From: Achatina immaculata
Taxonomy: Eukaryota > Mollusca > Gastropoda > Stylommatophora > Achatinidae
Length of the DNA: 64,000 bases
Direction: 5' to 3'
Assembly (NCBI GenBank): GCA_009760885.1
Contig: CM019701.1
Location: forward strand, 40,018,960-40,082,959
Positions 22,801 to 34,769 of the stretch are shown piece after piece. Under the pieces are notes generated by a model. It was not told the DNA's origin. It did not search any database and saw only the letters and a program-made list of their open reading frames with translations. Made by a program: the position numbers and the translations under genes. The number at the start of each line of letters is the position of its first letter. Positions within the stretch are counted from its first letter, which is position 1.

Positions 22801-24020
22801 AAAGTCAGTCTCATTATTTATTTGCCGTCCCTTGTGTGATGTTTCAACTAATCAAATTAGCATATGATGGTACAGCAAATCAAAGTAGCTTGCAGCATCT
22901 ACAGATAGAAGAGGACGGAACTTTTATTTAGAGAGCATGCAACTTTTAACTAAGAACAAGTTAGTACAGGTTGAGGCGAAGCCACCTGTAAAGCAAACGC
23001 CAGAAAGAGTCGAAAATGTCCAAACTGTGAATCAAAGATGAAGACACAACATCAGAGATGAAGGCACAACAAATTCTCCAAAACTTCAAGCTGGACAAAG
23101 AGCTCAATTGACCTAAGTGAAGGAAACGTTATTGAAGACATCACATCCTTGGAGACAAACAACAAAAATAAGGGTAAGATGAAAATATGAAGAAAAAAAA
23201 CCGGAACGAAAACGAGGAATAATGTTTCATTTTCATTAATGTTGCTGTTGTTCTTATTGCTGTTGTGTTGCTGCTGCCGTTGTTGTTGATGCTATTTTAT
23301 GACTGCTGGATCTCAGCTTGTCTATTATATCGGTGGTTCTCAATATTTTTGTCCCATGGAACCTTTTAACCAAATGTCAGAATGTCAGTCCACGTGCCCT
23401 CCCTAATTTTCCAAGATTGTCGGACTCAGAAGTTACATTCTAAATAATAAGTATATCATTTTCTAACAGTCTGAGTTTTTCTGTGGTCCCACTTTCTCTT
23501 CCCCCACCACCACCGTAATCTATTCCCCCCCCCCTCCTTTTCCGTCTCCCACTCCCGTTTCGAGTATTCCCCACATAAATTAGTTGGGGATTCCCCCAAC
23601 CCTGCCCTAAATATAGGTAACAATCAGACCGCAGCCATCAGAGGACACCTCAACCTTTACCATGTAGCAATGGTGCTGAGGAAAATCACATCCTTTTAGT
23701 AAAACAGGGTCTTGATCAGTTCTGGTTCGGAAATCTGTGCCACTGTCATTTAGGAAACAGCCTTCTCAGATGTTAACATTGCTGTGTGATATGTAAAAAA
23801 AAATGTTGACTGTTTCTCAGTGTTTCCGCACTATAGTTGATTACAAATATAAAATATGACATGCCTCGATATGTATATTATATTGTTTATAATGAATAAA
23901 AAATAAGCCTTATTTTACATGGACAGTATTTATGCAAATAAAAAAGATGTATAGACAAGTTATGTATCAATAATATTTCTTAACTACAATTTTAGAGTTA
24001 ATGAAATTAAGCATTATTGG
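22801..24020. other. Intergenic region without recognised genes
   Basis: No coding pattern or RNA gene was recognised. At about 23335-23420 there is a GGTGGTTCTCAAT...CCCATGGAACC phrase of the type found at the ends of short hAT-like repeats. The sequence becomes AT-rich towards 24000. Confidence 0.5.
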
Positions 24021-24029
24021 ATCTATGTG

Positions 24030-24290
<261 letters not shown>

Positions 24291-24639
24291 TTTATCAATA
24301 ATTTACATATCTACATGCTTTCCTCATTTTTTTTTATGTAGAGCTAACCAACTTGTATTCTCTCTATGTTCCTACCTACGTGCTGTCATTTGCTACCCTC
24401 ATTTGCTTCTTTTCTGTTTCTCGATTTAACTCTTACTTATCACCTACCTAAATTATCACTATTTACCTACACATATCCTTTGTATGCACCTCTTTTCATA
24501 CCTGCCTACTTACCAACTTCCGTTCTCTCTTTCTACCGATCTATCTTTCACCTACATAGGTAGATCGTTCTACGTCCTCAGTAGTTCACAGACTGTAGAG
24601 TATTTCTCTGAACTTTCATAGATTTTACTCATTTAACTC

Positions 24640-24842
24640 AGTGTACCTCATCTTATAAACAAGCATGCCTATCATAAGGTCCCAGGTTCGATTTCGCACT
24701 CGAGGTCAACCCAGCCTACAAAATGTTTACCTGGAGTTTAAATTGGAAAACAAAGGCAACGAGGACAGGCCACATGAAACGCTGTAGCGGCCTAGAATTG
24801 TGAAGAAACTAACACTTCACATCCCTTCACCGTTTTTCCTGC
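24640..24842 (+). mobile_element. SINE fragment with B-box
   Basis: GGTTCGATTTC near 24688 resembles a tRNA B-box; downstream is a SINE-like body. The A-box half is degraded. It abuts the orphan cadherin-like fragment. Confidence 0.4.
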
Positions 24843-24844
24843 AG

Positions 24845-24908
24845 GTGTATCACGAGTTCCTTCTCTTCCTCACTATGTCTCGGAGAACCACACAATAATT
24901 AAACCAGG
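24845..24908 (+). pseudogene. Orphan cadherin-like exon fragment cut by a LINE
   Basis: After the acceptor-like CCTGCAG, an open frame reads VSRVPSLPHYVSENHTIIKPG. Pro-x-Tyr-Val-Ser-Glu-Asn-His is a typical start of a cadherin repeat. It lies between the poly(A) signal of gene A and the start of gene B, is flanked upstream by a SINE fragment, and is interrupted at about 24906 by a LINE 3' fragment before any donor. It is probably a relic of a third paralogue; chance similarity is possible because only about 21 residues remain. Confidence 0.35.
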
Positions 24909-25700
24909 AAGAATTTTGAAGAAGGCTGGCTAGTAAAGAGGATTAAAGAGAGAAAACTTAAATATTTATTTTGGACACATTAAACGTCATGATAATTTAG
25001 TGAACAGAACCTCTATCTTAATGCGAAGAAAACTAAATTGATGACAACTGACAAAACAAACAAGGCAGGTGAAATATGTATCAATGAGAAAAAACTGCAA
25101 GAAGTGTAGAGTTTTGAATATCTTGGATCACTACTAACTAATAATGGAGATACAATGAGGGAAATTTAAAAGGAGGACATCTATCGCACTTCAGAAAGTA
25201 AAATAAATAAAGAATCTGTGTTGAGGAGCAGACAGAACTACAAAAATAAGATTTTTAAGGGCATGCATCTTTCCCATCGCAACATATGCCTGTGAGACGT
25301 GGACACTTAACAAAACAGCTGAGAAACACATAAATGCCTTTGAATGTAAATGCTACAGAAGAGTTCTCCAAATATCGTGGACACTAAAAAGAACAAATAT
25401 ATCTATACTACAAGAGCTTAATATTGAAGAAGGTTGGCTAGTAAAGAGGATTAAAGAGAGAAAACTTAAATATTTTGGACACATTAAACGTCATGATAAT
25501 CTAGTGATGACCGTCTAGGAAGGGTACATAATGAGAAAAGGAAAAAAGAGGAAGACCAAGGCGAAGATGGCTGGAAGACATCGTTCATAATCTGCAAATG
25601 GATGCATCAGTAGCAGGGCATCTTGCTTACAACCGAAAGGCCTGCAGGAGAGCTGTTAGGGAGGCAAAGTTCCGCAAGGGACTGCTAATGACTGAACTAC
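24906..25700 (+). mobile_element. LINE 3' part (family 1), rearranged
   Basis: A short 3' piece (24906-25005) is followed by a longer one (25006-25700). It encodes KLMTTDKTNKAGEICINE, FEYLGSLLTNNGDTMREI, IFPIATYACETWTLNKTA, HINAFECKCYRRVLQISW and DLQMDASVAGHLAYN, the thumb and C-terminus of a non-LTR reverse transcriptase, with frameshifts. Confidence 0.75.
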
Positions 25701-25814
25701 TGACGAAGAATTTTGAAGTCAGACTTTACTGTATAAAATACCCACGCGGAAAAAGCAGTTACAGCAAAATAGAACAGAATATCGTCCTTCTCAAAGCCCA
25801 ACAATATCCCTGAA

Positions 25815-25935
25815 TGTTTTCTTCAAATGATGTTGAGCAATAGAGGGCTCACCTGAGATAGAGCGGAAAAAAAGTCTAAGGACAAGCGTTTGTGGAAAAA
25901 CACAGAGGAAGCCCCATGTGCCTTAGACACTTAAG

Positions 25936-25987
<52 letters not shown>

Positions 25988-25992
25988 TTTTT
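25815..25992 (+). mobile_element. LINE 3' end (family 5) with GA tail
   Basis: TTGAGCAATAGAGGGCTCACC through GCCCCATGTGCCTTAG is followed by AGATTC(GA)n. It matches the end of the longer copy at 58800-59768. Confidence 0.65.
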
Positions 25993-26442
25993 TTAAAAAA
26001 CTCGCATTACAGAAATCTGTAAAACATGAAAACAGTTAGGAGAATATATAAAACTGACTTCCAGGCTTTGTGAGAGGTGGGGGGTCCAGCTGGTGCATTG
26101 CTCCGTGGCCCCAAGCCTACTTCCTCGCTTTGTTTTAAAGCAGGTCGTAGAAAATTTCAATAAGGGGGCCCTAGTAGATGAAAACAGAATTGCTAATCAT
26201 TAGGGTAAAGGGGGAGGGGGCACAGTCTTACAAAATCCCTCTGGGAAGCCCCTGCTGCGTATACATTTATGATAGACACTGAAGGATCGCTCTGTATACA
26301 GTCAGTGCATATGAAAGACAACTCCAAATCAAAGTCAATAATCTCAGTTTCCAAGTGTTTACAATATCTCTTTCTATCTTGTGTCCAGCAAAGTTAAGAT
26401 TTTTAACACTTTATTTCATCGCTGAGCTGCAGCTAAGAAGCA

Positions 26443-26705
26443 TCATCATCATCATCATATTGTGCCGTGCCGACTGGCGTTGGCTATCATGCTTCTCCAG
26501 AGTACACGATCCTTCATGCAGGCCTTCAGCTTAATTGGTGATCTCCTCTCACACCATCCCGTCAGACTGTCCAGTATCATTTCTCTTGGTCTTCCTCTTG
26601 ATCTTCTTCCTTCTATTTTTCCTGTTGTTATAATATTTTCAATGCCCCCTCTTCTCATTGCATGTCCTATGAAAGTCCATTGTCTCTCTCTCTCTCTGTG
26701 CTGAG
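26443..26705 (-). mobile_element. LINE 3' end (family 6) with ATC tail
   Basis: The reverse strand reads FIGHAMRRGGIENIITTGK, EGRRSRGRPREMILDSL, TGWCERRSPIKL and MKDRVLWRSMIANASRHGT. The tail is (CAT)n at 26441-26458. Related copies are at 35030-35220 (+) and 53380-53639 (-). Confidence 0.75.
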
Positions 26706-26797
26706 AATACAAGTGACAAATAACGGTCAAATGTCACAGGCATATTCTCTTTGGTGGTGAGAAGCCCTAGTATTAACTCACTGCCCATCTGCAACCA

Positions 26798-27027
26798 TTA
26801 AAACTTTCACTCCTCAATTAATTCTATTCAAGATAAACCCTGATAAGAAATTTTGGTACAAGAAACTGTAAGGAAGGTACCCTGTAATTTAAAAAATATA
26901 GACTGTGTAAGAAATGTGCTGCTTTCAATTGTACTTTTGGCCAAATATCTATTTAGAGCACTCACTGGCACGGATGTCCAAAAACACACCAAACGCTGTC
27001 ATTGTTGCTTTGGGGGTGAAAGAGTTA
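26798..27027. mobile_element. TTAA-type MITE, copy 1
   Basis: Bounded by TTAAAACTTTCACTCC and GGGTGAAAGAGTTAA, inverted ends with TTAA at the tips, as expected for piggyBac-type insertion. It has no coding. Related copies are at 30433, 37504 and 53185. Confidence 0.55.
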
Positions 27028-27235
27028 AAGCGTTTTAAATACGTTTCCTTCCTTTATCTTAAAAACATTTATAAGATTTTATTTTCTATCTGTACTAATA
27101 CTTCTAATAAATGAAGAGGGTCTGAAGCAGGGTATGACCCATCTTGTCCAACAAGGTCTCTGATTTCTAACCTGCCAGGGTGAACAAAAGCAAAATTCAT
27201 TTATGAATGCTGAGGCTTGAGTCCTCATCTAGCCC

Positions 27236-27375
27236 GGGCGCCAGAGTGGCGAAGTGATTAGTGAACTAGTCTGTTATGACGAGGGTCTGTGGTTCGAATC
27301 CTACAGTACTCGCCGCAGTCACTTAGCTGTAGAAGTTGGTATCTCACTTCTTTTGTAAGCGTGTCTCTATTGTGC
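27236..27375 (+). mobile_element. tRNA-derived SINE
   Basis: GTGGCGAAGTGATTAGTG (A-box-like) and GGTTCGAATCC (B-box) are spaced as in a tRNA; a SINE body follows (TAGAAGTTGGTATCTCACTTC). It ends in a GACA/GATA microsatellite. Confidence 0.6.
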
Positions 27376-27384
27376 ATGTAGACA

Positions 27385-27509
<125 letters not shown>

Positions 27510-27914
27510 TCGCACTAACATCATACCCCTTAAGTGCTTCCTCAGTATATTAGGACTACCTTTCATTTTTACCTGTGCTCTGCCAAATATGTCTTCAGAA
27601 ATGCCTTCATCACAGAACATTCCCACGTCTGTTTGGTCGTCCGTTCAGCCACCACAGAACATATGTCGCAGGCAACATGGATATTCCACCCTGATGCGCC
27701 AATAGCGTAGCCGGCGTCTGGCCTACCCTTACTGTGCTTCCAAACAGCCAAGGGATTTTTAACGTCCACGACAATACACACGGAGCGAACAGGAACAATA
27801 GGTTCTGCTGGTCTCTAGGTAGGGGTCCGTCAGGGGGTGCATGTTGTCGTCTCACTTATTCAACTTTTATATTGAAAATATCATGAGGAACGGTAGAGAA
27901 GATGTAGACAAGGA

Positions 27915-28740
27915 ATAATTACGATGCCATTAAAAACTGGAGGTTATGAAATACTAGAGATTAGATGCGTTGATGACACAGTATTACTGTCCACAACACA
28001 AAACGGAATGGAAAAACTAACTGTGTCAGTCCGAAAGAATAGTGAAGAGCAAAACCTCTATCTTAATGTGAAGGAAACTAAATTGATGACAACTGACAAA
28101 ACAAATAGGGCAGCTAAAATATGTATCAATGAGGGAAATTTGGAAGAAGTGGAGAGTTTTGAATATCTTGGATCATTACTAACTAATAATGGAGATACAA
28201 TGAGGGAAATTAAAAGGAGGACATCTATCGCTCTTCAAAAAGAAAACCAACTAAAGAATCTATGGAGAGGAACAGACAGAACTACAAAAATAAGATTTTT
28301 AAGGGCATGCATCTTTCCCATCGCAACGTATGCCTGTGATACCTGGGCACTTAACAAAACAGCTGAGAAACACATAAACGCCTTTGAATGTAAATGCTAC
28401 AGAAGAGACCTTAAAATATCATGGACATAAAAAAAGAACAAATATATTCATACTACAAGAACTTAATATTGAAGAAGGCTGGCTAGTAAAGAAGATTAAA
28501 CCTAGACAACTTAAATATTTTTGATACATTAAACGTCATGAGAATTTAGAGAAGACAGTCTTGGAAGGGTACATAATAGGAAAAATAAAGAGAGGAAGAC
28601 CAAGGCGAAGACGGCTGCATATAATATGCAAATGGATGCATTAGCAGCAGGGCATCTTGCTTACAACAGAGAGGTCTACAGGAGATTTGTTAGTGAGGGA
28701 AAGTTTCGCAAGGGACACGCGAATGACTGAATGCCTGGTC
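27915..28740 (+). mobile_element. LINE 3' part (family 1), longest copy
   Basis: Encodes IRCVDDTVLLSTTQNGMEKL (the position of the FADD-type catalytic motif, here CVDD), LNVKETKLMTTDKTNRAAKI, ESFEYLGSLLTNNGDTMREI, RFLRACIFPIATYACDTWAL and HINAFECKCYRRDL, open for 168 codons to 28430, then a frame-shifted C-terminus (DALAAGHLAYN). It is a 5'-truncated non-LTR retrotransposon. The clade (RTE or CR1-like) is unresolved. Confidence 0.8.
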
Positions 28741-30430
28741 TCTTGGTAGTGGGACCCACTCGAACGTCCCACCTGAAGCAAACGCCTAACACCGAGACCA
28801 CGCAAGCCCGTCCTATTCTTTTGTCAAATACGAGGAACACAGGAAATCATTTGATAAAATGCCGATTATCATGATTACTGAACTCGTACACTGGATGTGT
28901 TGAACAAACTTTAACTTCCAGACTCACTGCCTTCTACAGGAGACTCACTACAAGAAACTCAGTCTCACAGCCCGTCAATACATTCCGCTGCGAAAAGAAA
29001 CCCATGTGAGGGCAAAAGCGGGCTTCCAGGTGGAATAACATTTCATTTCTCATCTCATTTTAGCTCAGTACAAGGGCGGACATTTCATTAACTTTTAACT
29101 CATTTCAAGGGTGGACGATCTAGGTAATACTGGCTCTATATGCAAAGCTTATGTATTTTTCTTTTGAAAAAATGAAATCGTTTTTCTATTTCAAATCTTA
29201 AAAATACTTCACACGAATGTACTTACATTCCTGCACATTTCATTTTAGTCTTTAATAACACAACGAGAGGACACCCCTCATTTGTTTGTTGCTTGGTCTG
29301 GGTCATTTGAAATATATTTAGCATTTCTTCACATCCTCAGTCTTGTATTTTATGAAAGTTTTCATATATCCCATCGTCTAAGTTTTTCTGTCATTATTTC
29401 TTTCTTTTTATTTATTTTTTTCTTTTGCTTCTCTTCCACGGCTTCTCTTCCTCTCTCTTTCTCCCCTCATGCCATTTTACTTCCCTCTTATTCTCTCCCT
29501 GTCTTAATCTTTCTCATATTTCAGTACACATCAAATACTGTAAAGATTACATTTACTCTCTGCCATTTCTCTCGTTTACGCCCACAGCTCAGGTGACACA
29601 GTTATTCTCCTTATTTGATGAACAAGCGATCACAGTTCTTCACAACAACTGCCCCACTTTCCTTTACTTTCAAACATACACGAAGAATTCCAATACATTC
29701 TTGTTCTAACACGCTGGCATGAAATTTCATTTCTATTTTAGAAACCCTCCTATTAAAAAAAAATATATATATATATTTTTTTTTCAATCCGGCCTTCTTT
29801 TTACCTGTACGATATTCAGTATTAACCTGTAGCCTTCTTTTTACCTGTACGATATTCAATATTAACCTTATCTCCGGCCTGTATCCTATTATTGAAACCT
29901 ACGGCACGAAATTTTCTAATAATTTGATCGCAGATTGAAAATGAAATTACGCTCTCCTTATTCTGTGCTCCTGTCTCAATAATAAATCTACTCTTGCAAG
30001 CGTAAAACGCGATGCCTTTGTCATGTATACATACGGCACGCAGGCTAATAATGGCGTATGCAACAAATAAGACATTTCAACCACGGACAGAATGAAGAAT
30101 TTGGGTAATTTAATTTCGATGAAAGAAAAATGAATCTTGGAACTTGAAGAATAGAATTTCGAATTCATGCAGTATGTGAATATCGTATAATATATCCTTG
30201 GTGGCAATGCTAGATATGCATGTACAGCTCCACTACATCGTGAAAGGAGATACGAATAACATTTGATATACGTGGCCGATCTCAGTGATTATCAAAGTTT
30301 TACTTACATCTTTGTTTTATGCAGGTCACGTAGTGATTCCTGTGTATAAAGTTTTTACTTTGTTTTCTGCTGGTCACGTAGTGATTGCTGTGTGGGCTTA
30401 TTTTATTATTTAATTACTTTTCTACACGGC
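28741..30430. other. Intergenic region upstream of gene B
   Basis: 28741-28830 looks like the LINE 3' UTR. The rest is AT-rich, with a T-rich stretch at 29395-29520, two direct repeats of CTTCTTTTTACCTGTACGATATTCA (split CTTCTTTTTACC / TGTACGATATTCA) near 29795 and 29835, and no convincing coding. Confidence 0.5.
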
Positions 30431-30432
30431 CG

Positions 30433-30643
30433 TTAACTCTTTCAGTCCCAACAACACTGGTAGGATTGGTAGATCTTGCACGCGAATGTGAATCAACGTT
30501 CAGAGCGAGTTTATTCAAAGTCTTTAAAAAAAACGTATACTTCTCATCATAACCATATTTTTAAATGCTGACTAACTGTATCCCAGTTTCTTTCTACCAA
30601 AATGTATCATCAGAGCTTGGAAAAAAAATCAGGAGTGAAAGAG
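30433..30643. mobile_element. TTAA-type MITE, copy 2
   Basis: TTAACTCTTTCAGTCCC...CAGGAGTGAAAGAG ends and the internal TTTCTTTCTACCAAAA are shared with the copy at 37504. Confidence 0.55.
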
Positions 30644-30904
30644 AAGTTCGCCGATGGAAATACATTTTAATTTCTCTGCAAGGATCTATCTAGTAATGAA
30701 CTTTGCTACAGAAAACTAACTTTATTCCTACAAGGTCATTTTCACTTGTTTCGCATTTTTCTTTTTATTTGTTCCGTTGAATTATTTCTTTTCGCTTACA
30801 TTTTCCCAGTCCTGAATTTGCCTCGTGTGTTTGCAGGTGAAAAGAAATGTAATGAAATTACAAACGAGGGGCATTCTTTTGCTATATATATAAATAATCT
30901 ATCT

Positions 30905-30914
30905 ATCTGTATAT

Positions 30915-30960
<46 letters not shown>
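30905..30960. repeat. AT microsatellite
   Basis: (TA)n dinucleotide tract about 190 bp upstream of the gene B start codon. Confidence 0.9.
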
Positions 30961-30961
<1 letters not shown>

Positions 30962-31149
30962 TCTGAAACATATAGAAATAGGAATCCATATAAGAAATGT
31001 TTCCTTGAAATATATAGGATATACCGTACAGTATAATGACGTTATTCTATCTCTTCATTCATTCATTTGCATGTCCCTTGCAGAACTTTTCCTATCTCTA
31101 AATACCATATATATCATCGCAGAGGAAAAATTTGAATTTTAAAAAAACT

Positions 31150-31221
31150 ATGCAGGCACATTCTGTCACTTTCATTGCTGTGATGGTCACACGATGTTTC
31201 TTTGCCATTGAGAATGTGCAG
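31150..31221 (+). CDS. Gene B: exon 1, start codon and signal peptide
   Basis: ATG at 31150 opens a 24-codon segment ending at a perfect donor CAG|GTAAGT (31222) in phase 0. It reads MQAHSVTFIAVMVTRCFFA followed by IENVQ: a short polar start, a mostly hydrophobic core with one Arg, then small residues, as in a secretory signal peptide. An in-frame TAA lies upstream at 31099-31101, so this is the first ATG in frame. TATATAT and an AG acceptor-like site lie within the 50 nt upstream; an untranslated first exon further upstream is possible. Phase 0 matches exon 2 at 34355. The rebuilt gene B encodes about 626 residues with five cadherin-like repeats. Confidence 0.6.
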
Positions 31222-31397
31222 GTAAGTAATTAATTCTCATTTAGTGTTCTCTGAAGCTCTTCCTGTTTCTTTCTTTCTGTCCCCTACTGCTTTTTTTATT
31301 TTTGTTGCAACACATATGTCATATTAGTTATAATATAACAAATCAGTTATAATACTTATCTCAGCCATATTGATACATGCATAACTGAATCTGTTTC

Positions 31398-31593
31398 TGA
31401 TACTACTACTACTATTACTACTACTACTACTACTACTATTATTATTACTATTACTACTACTACTACTACTACTACTGCTGCTGCTGTTGTTACTGCTACT
31501 TTTCCTACTACTGTTACTACTACTATTACTACTATTGTTTCTAATACATTTACTACTACATCTACTTCTAATTATACATTTACTACCATTACT
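31398..31593. repeat. ACT trinucleotide tract, part 1
   Basis: ACT/ATT repeats in gene B intron 1. It is interrupted by the VNTR retroposon and resumes at 33077. Confidence 0.9.
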
Positions 31594-33076
31594 GGTTCTA
31601 AGGACTGCAAACGCGCCACAAACAGCCTCTGGCAGTCAAGTCCAGCTCCTGGCCTTCCCGTGGCAGAACTGTTTAAACTGACAGGAGAAGGGGCGAGGGC
31701 GAATATCTGGCGCCTGAAAACCAGTTACTTAGGGTAGATGAGTGTCACGTTTGGTAGCTCATCTGCCGCTGTTGGCGAGATCTTCAGCTGCCGTGCGTGG
31801 AGCGGTGCTCTTCCCGGCCAATGAAGAAATTTGCAAATGAGGTTGCCGCGCAGCATCACTGCGGAAAAGGTGGTTGAAAGAATAAAGCGAAGCAAACAGT
31901 CAAATCACGGCACCTCTGGTCTGGAGGTCGGCCACGTCCTGAGTGCAGTCATATCGGGTGAAATGCATGAACCGGCTTGTCCCAGAGGTTAAGTCACTGC
32001 TGTCTTGACTTTTCAAATGCCGCTCCTGGAGTGAAGCTCCTCCCGGTTAAGGAAGTAAATGCGGAAATAAAGGTTGCTGTGCGGCGCCGATGGGAAAAGG
32101 TGGTGGAAAGTGAAGTTTAACCTGGTATGTCCAGTAGTATCGCTACGAGAGCTATACCACGGCACCTCTGCTCTAGAGGCCGCCTACGTCCGAAATACAC
32201 CTACACTGGTGAAATATGCCTAAACCGGCACACACCAGGGGTGGAACTCGATGGCTAGACATGTCATGCCACCTCCGCTCTAGAGGTCGGTAACGCCTGA
32301 TAAACACCCATACTGGTGAATTTTGCCTAAACCGGCTCATACCAGGGGTGAATCTTGAAGGCTATGAATGTCACAGTACCTCTGCCCTAGAGGTCGGTCC
32401 CGTCCCAAACATGCCCATACTGGGAAATGCCTAAACCGGCTCAACCCAGGGGTAGAAGTCACTAGTGGCGAGGATTCGTCCTCCTGGACAAAAGCTCCAT
32501 CCTGGTCACAACTAGGAAGGGTAGCGGCCACGACCGCAAAATGCTGAAGTCGGAGACACTGGACCAGGGAAGTCTAGATAGGCAACCACCTCTCACCCGG
32601 CGGGGATGTCTGCGTATCCTAATCACGCTGAGGTTTTCCGGTGAGAAAGTCCAACCCTGGACTGGATGGGCAACCACCTCTCACCCGGCAGTGATACACG
32701 GGTATCTCAAAACACGTCGAGGTTTTCCGGTGAGAAAGTCCAACTCTGGCCTGGGTGGGTTAACGCCTCTCACCCAGCGGGGATGCACTGATATTCCAAA
32801 CACGTCGAGGTCTTCCGGTGAGAAAGTCCAACCCTAGACCAAACTGGTGCAATGAAAACCACGGTGTCACGCAATCCCGCTTCCGAGACCCACCAAGAAT
32901 ACAGGCTAAAGCCCTGTGATACTCTGAACCCCTTGTGGTCCTTTTGTGGAACTCGTGTGGTCTATTTTGGACCACACAGGGGACCACGGGACCTAACGAG
33001 GACCACATGCGTGAATTCAGTAGGTTCACAGTGCGGTTTTTGGTGGTAGAAGTGAACGAAGAAGAAGAAGAAGAAG
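31594..33076 (+). mobile_element. Non-coding VNTR retroposon, full copy B (1,483 bp)
   Basis: Starts GGTTCTAAGGACTGC and ends in a (GAA)n tail at 33056-33076. It is flanked by perfect 12-bp direct repeats ACTACCATTACT at 31582-31593 and 33077-33088, so it is a genuine insertion. Internally there is a unique 5' part, three units of about 106 bp containing TAAACCGGC...CCAGGGGT (32222, 32328, 32433), then three units of about 88 bp containing TTCCGGTGAGAAAGTCCAA (about 32635, 32723, 32810), then a GGACCAC-rich 3' part. No coding potential, tRNA boxes or terminal inverted repeats are seen. The target is an ACT trinucleotide tract in gene B intron 1. Confidence 0.85.
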
Positions 33077-34250
33077 ACTACCATTACTAATATAAATACG
33101 TTTCTTCTACTTCTGCTGCAATTGCTAATACGTTCATTACTAATATCACAGCTATTGCTACAACTGCTAAAACCGTTGGTAGTGTAATTATTATCATACT
33201 GCCACCACTACTACTGCTAATATTTTACAACAACTATTGCAAATTCTGCTATAAATACGTTTACTACACTATTACTACTGCAACGGCTCGTAAAATATCC
33301 AGTAATAATATTACAGCTCCTACTACAGTAATTATTATATTTGTAATTATTATTACATTATTACTATTACTACTACTGTTACTACTATTACTACTAATAC
33401 TACTACTACTGTTATTATTACTGCTACTGTTAATACTACTAGTACTGCTAATACTACTACTATTACTACTACTACTACTACTGTTATTATTACTGCTACT
33501 GTTAATACTACTAGTACTGCTAATACTACTACTATTACTACTACTACTACTACTGTTATTATTACTGCTACTGTTAATACTACTAGTACTGCTAATACTA
33601 CTACTATTACTACTACTACTACTACTGTTATTATTACTGCTACTGTTAATACTACTAGTACTGCTAATACTACTACTATTACTACTACTACTACTACTGT
33701 TACTACTAGTACTACTGCTGCTATTACTACTACTACTACTGTTATACTACTACTACTAGTACTGCTGCTATTACTGCTACTACTACTACTACTACTGCTG
33801 CTGCTACTACTACTACTGTTACGACTACTACTACTGTTATTACCACAGTTATTACTACTGCTATTGTTACTACTACTAGTACTGCTACTAGTACTGCTAA
33901 TACCACTACTACTACTACTACTACTACTGTTACTACTAGTACTACTGCTGCTATTACTACTACTATTACTGCTATTAATGTTACCACTACTACTGTTAAC
34001 TACTACTGCTACTACTACTACTACTGCTACTACTACTACTACTGCTACTACTACTACTACTACTACTAATGTTACTACTACTATTACTGCTACTGCTAAT
34101 ATTACTACTGCTACTGCTGCCACGACTGCTATTGCTACTACTTCAACTACTACTAATGCTACTAATATTACTACTATTAATAATGTTGTTACTACTACTT
34201 CTACTACTAATACTGGTGTTGCTGCTGCTGCTGTTACCACTGCTAATACT
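33077..34250. repeat. ACT trinucleotide tract, part 2
   Basis: About 1.1 kb of ACT with ATT, GTT and GCT variants, including a 60-63-nt higher-order unit repeated four times (33410-33690). Open frames of poly-Leu, Val, Thr or Ser are artefacts. Confidence 0.95.
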
Positions 34251-34354
34251 GCCGCTGTTTCATTTAAGTTTACATTACTGATCTTCTCTTCCGAGTCAGC
34301 AAGTTTGATGCTGAGGTAATACTATTTCCAATAACCGTTTCATCTAATTGTCAG

Positions 34355-34438
34355 GGGAGGATAACTTTCGATTCTTTCTCTCCTGGAACCGTTTCCATAT
34401 CAGAGAGTGAGAGAAACATTACAAGACTTGAGAGTATT
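34355..34438 (+). CDS. Gene B: exon 2, start of cadherin-like repeat 1
   Basis: 84 nt, phase 0 at both ends. The acceptor is AATTGTCAG and the donor GTAAGTATT starts at 34439. It encodes GRITFDSFSPGTVSISESER and then NITRLESI. The pattern of Pro, beta strand (TVSISESE), then a hydrophobic turn is the usual opening of a cadherin repeat and aligns with NLPATVIVPETA in exon 9. It sits only about 100 bp after a 0.9-kb ACT trinucleotide tract. Confidence 0.65.
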
Positions 34439-34769
34439 GTAAGTATTCTCCATCTTCTTCTTTCCATTCTCATCAATATCTTATCAAAGTAATGACTAGT
34501 TCCAGCTTTCTACTCCTTTCAAATTTCTATAGCATTAAATCAGCGGTTCCCAACCTTTTTTGTGCTCAGCCCCTAAATAGTAAAGGTAAACTGCCCAGAA
34601 TTCGATGAAATATCACAAAAAGGAAAATGCTGAAACCATAAAAATTAACGAATACCATTTCGGTGCCTGTAACCTGGGTTATTTCGCCAACAAACACCAA
34701 AAAAAAAAGTACATGTAATGTGGCCTCTTATTAATGAACGTTAGAAAACTGGTCCTAAAATGCTATGTG

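Noticed and set aside
27236..27310. Functional tRNA gene
   Set aside because: A- and B-box are present but the cloverleaf does not close well and a SINE body and microsatellite tail follow, so it is a tRNA-derived SINE. The same holds for 50660 and 59778.
29587..29640. Exon after the acceptor-like CGCCCACAG
   Set aside because: The frames that could join gene B hit stops quickly, there is no donor, and it lies upstream of the gene B start codon.
31594..33076. Hammerhead ribozyme in the VNTR retroposon
   Set aside because: I searched both strands for CTGANGA...GAAA with a flanking stem. CTGAGG...GAAAGTCC and GTCC/GGAC pairing in the 88-bp unit are suggestive, but the invariant bases are not all present.
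33353..34319. 295-codon frame of Val, Ser, Thr and Leu
   Set aside because: It is a trinucleotide ACT tract; composition is fully explained by the repeat.
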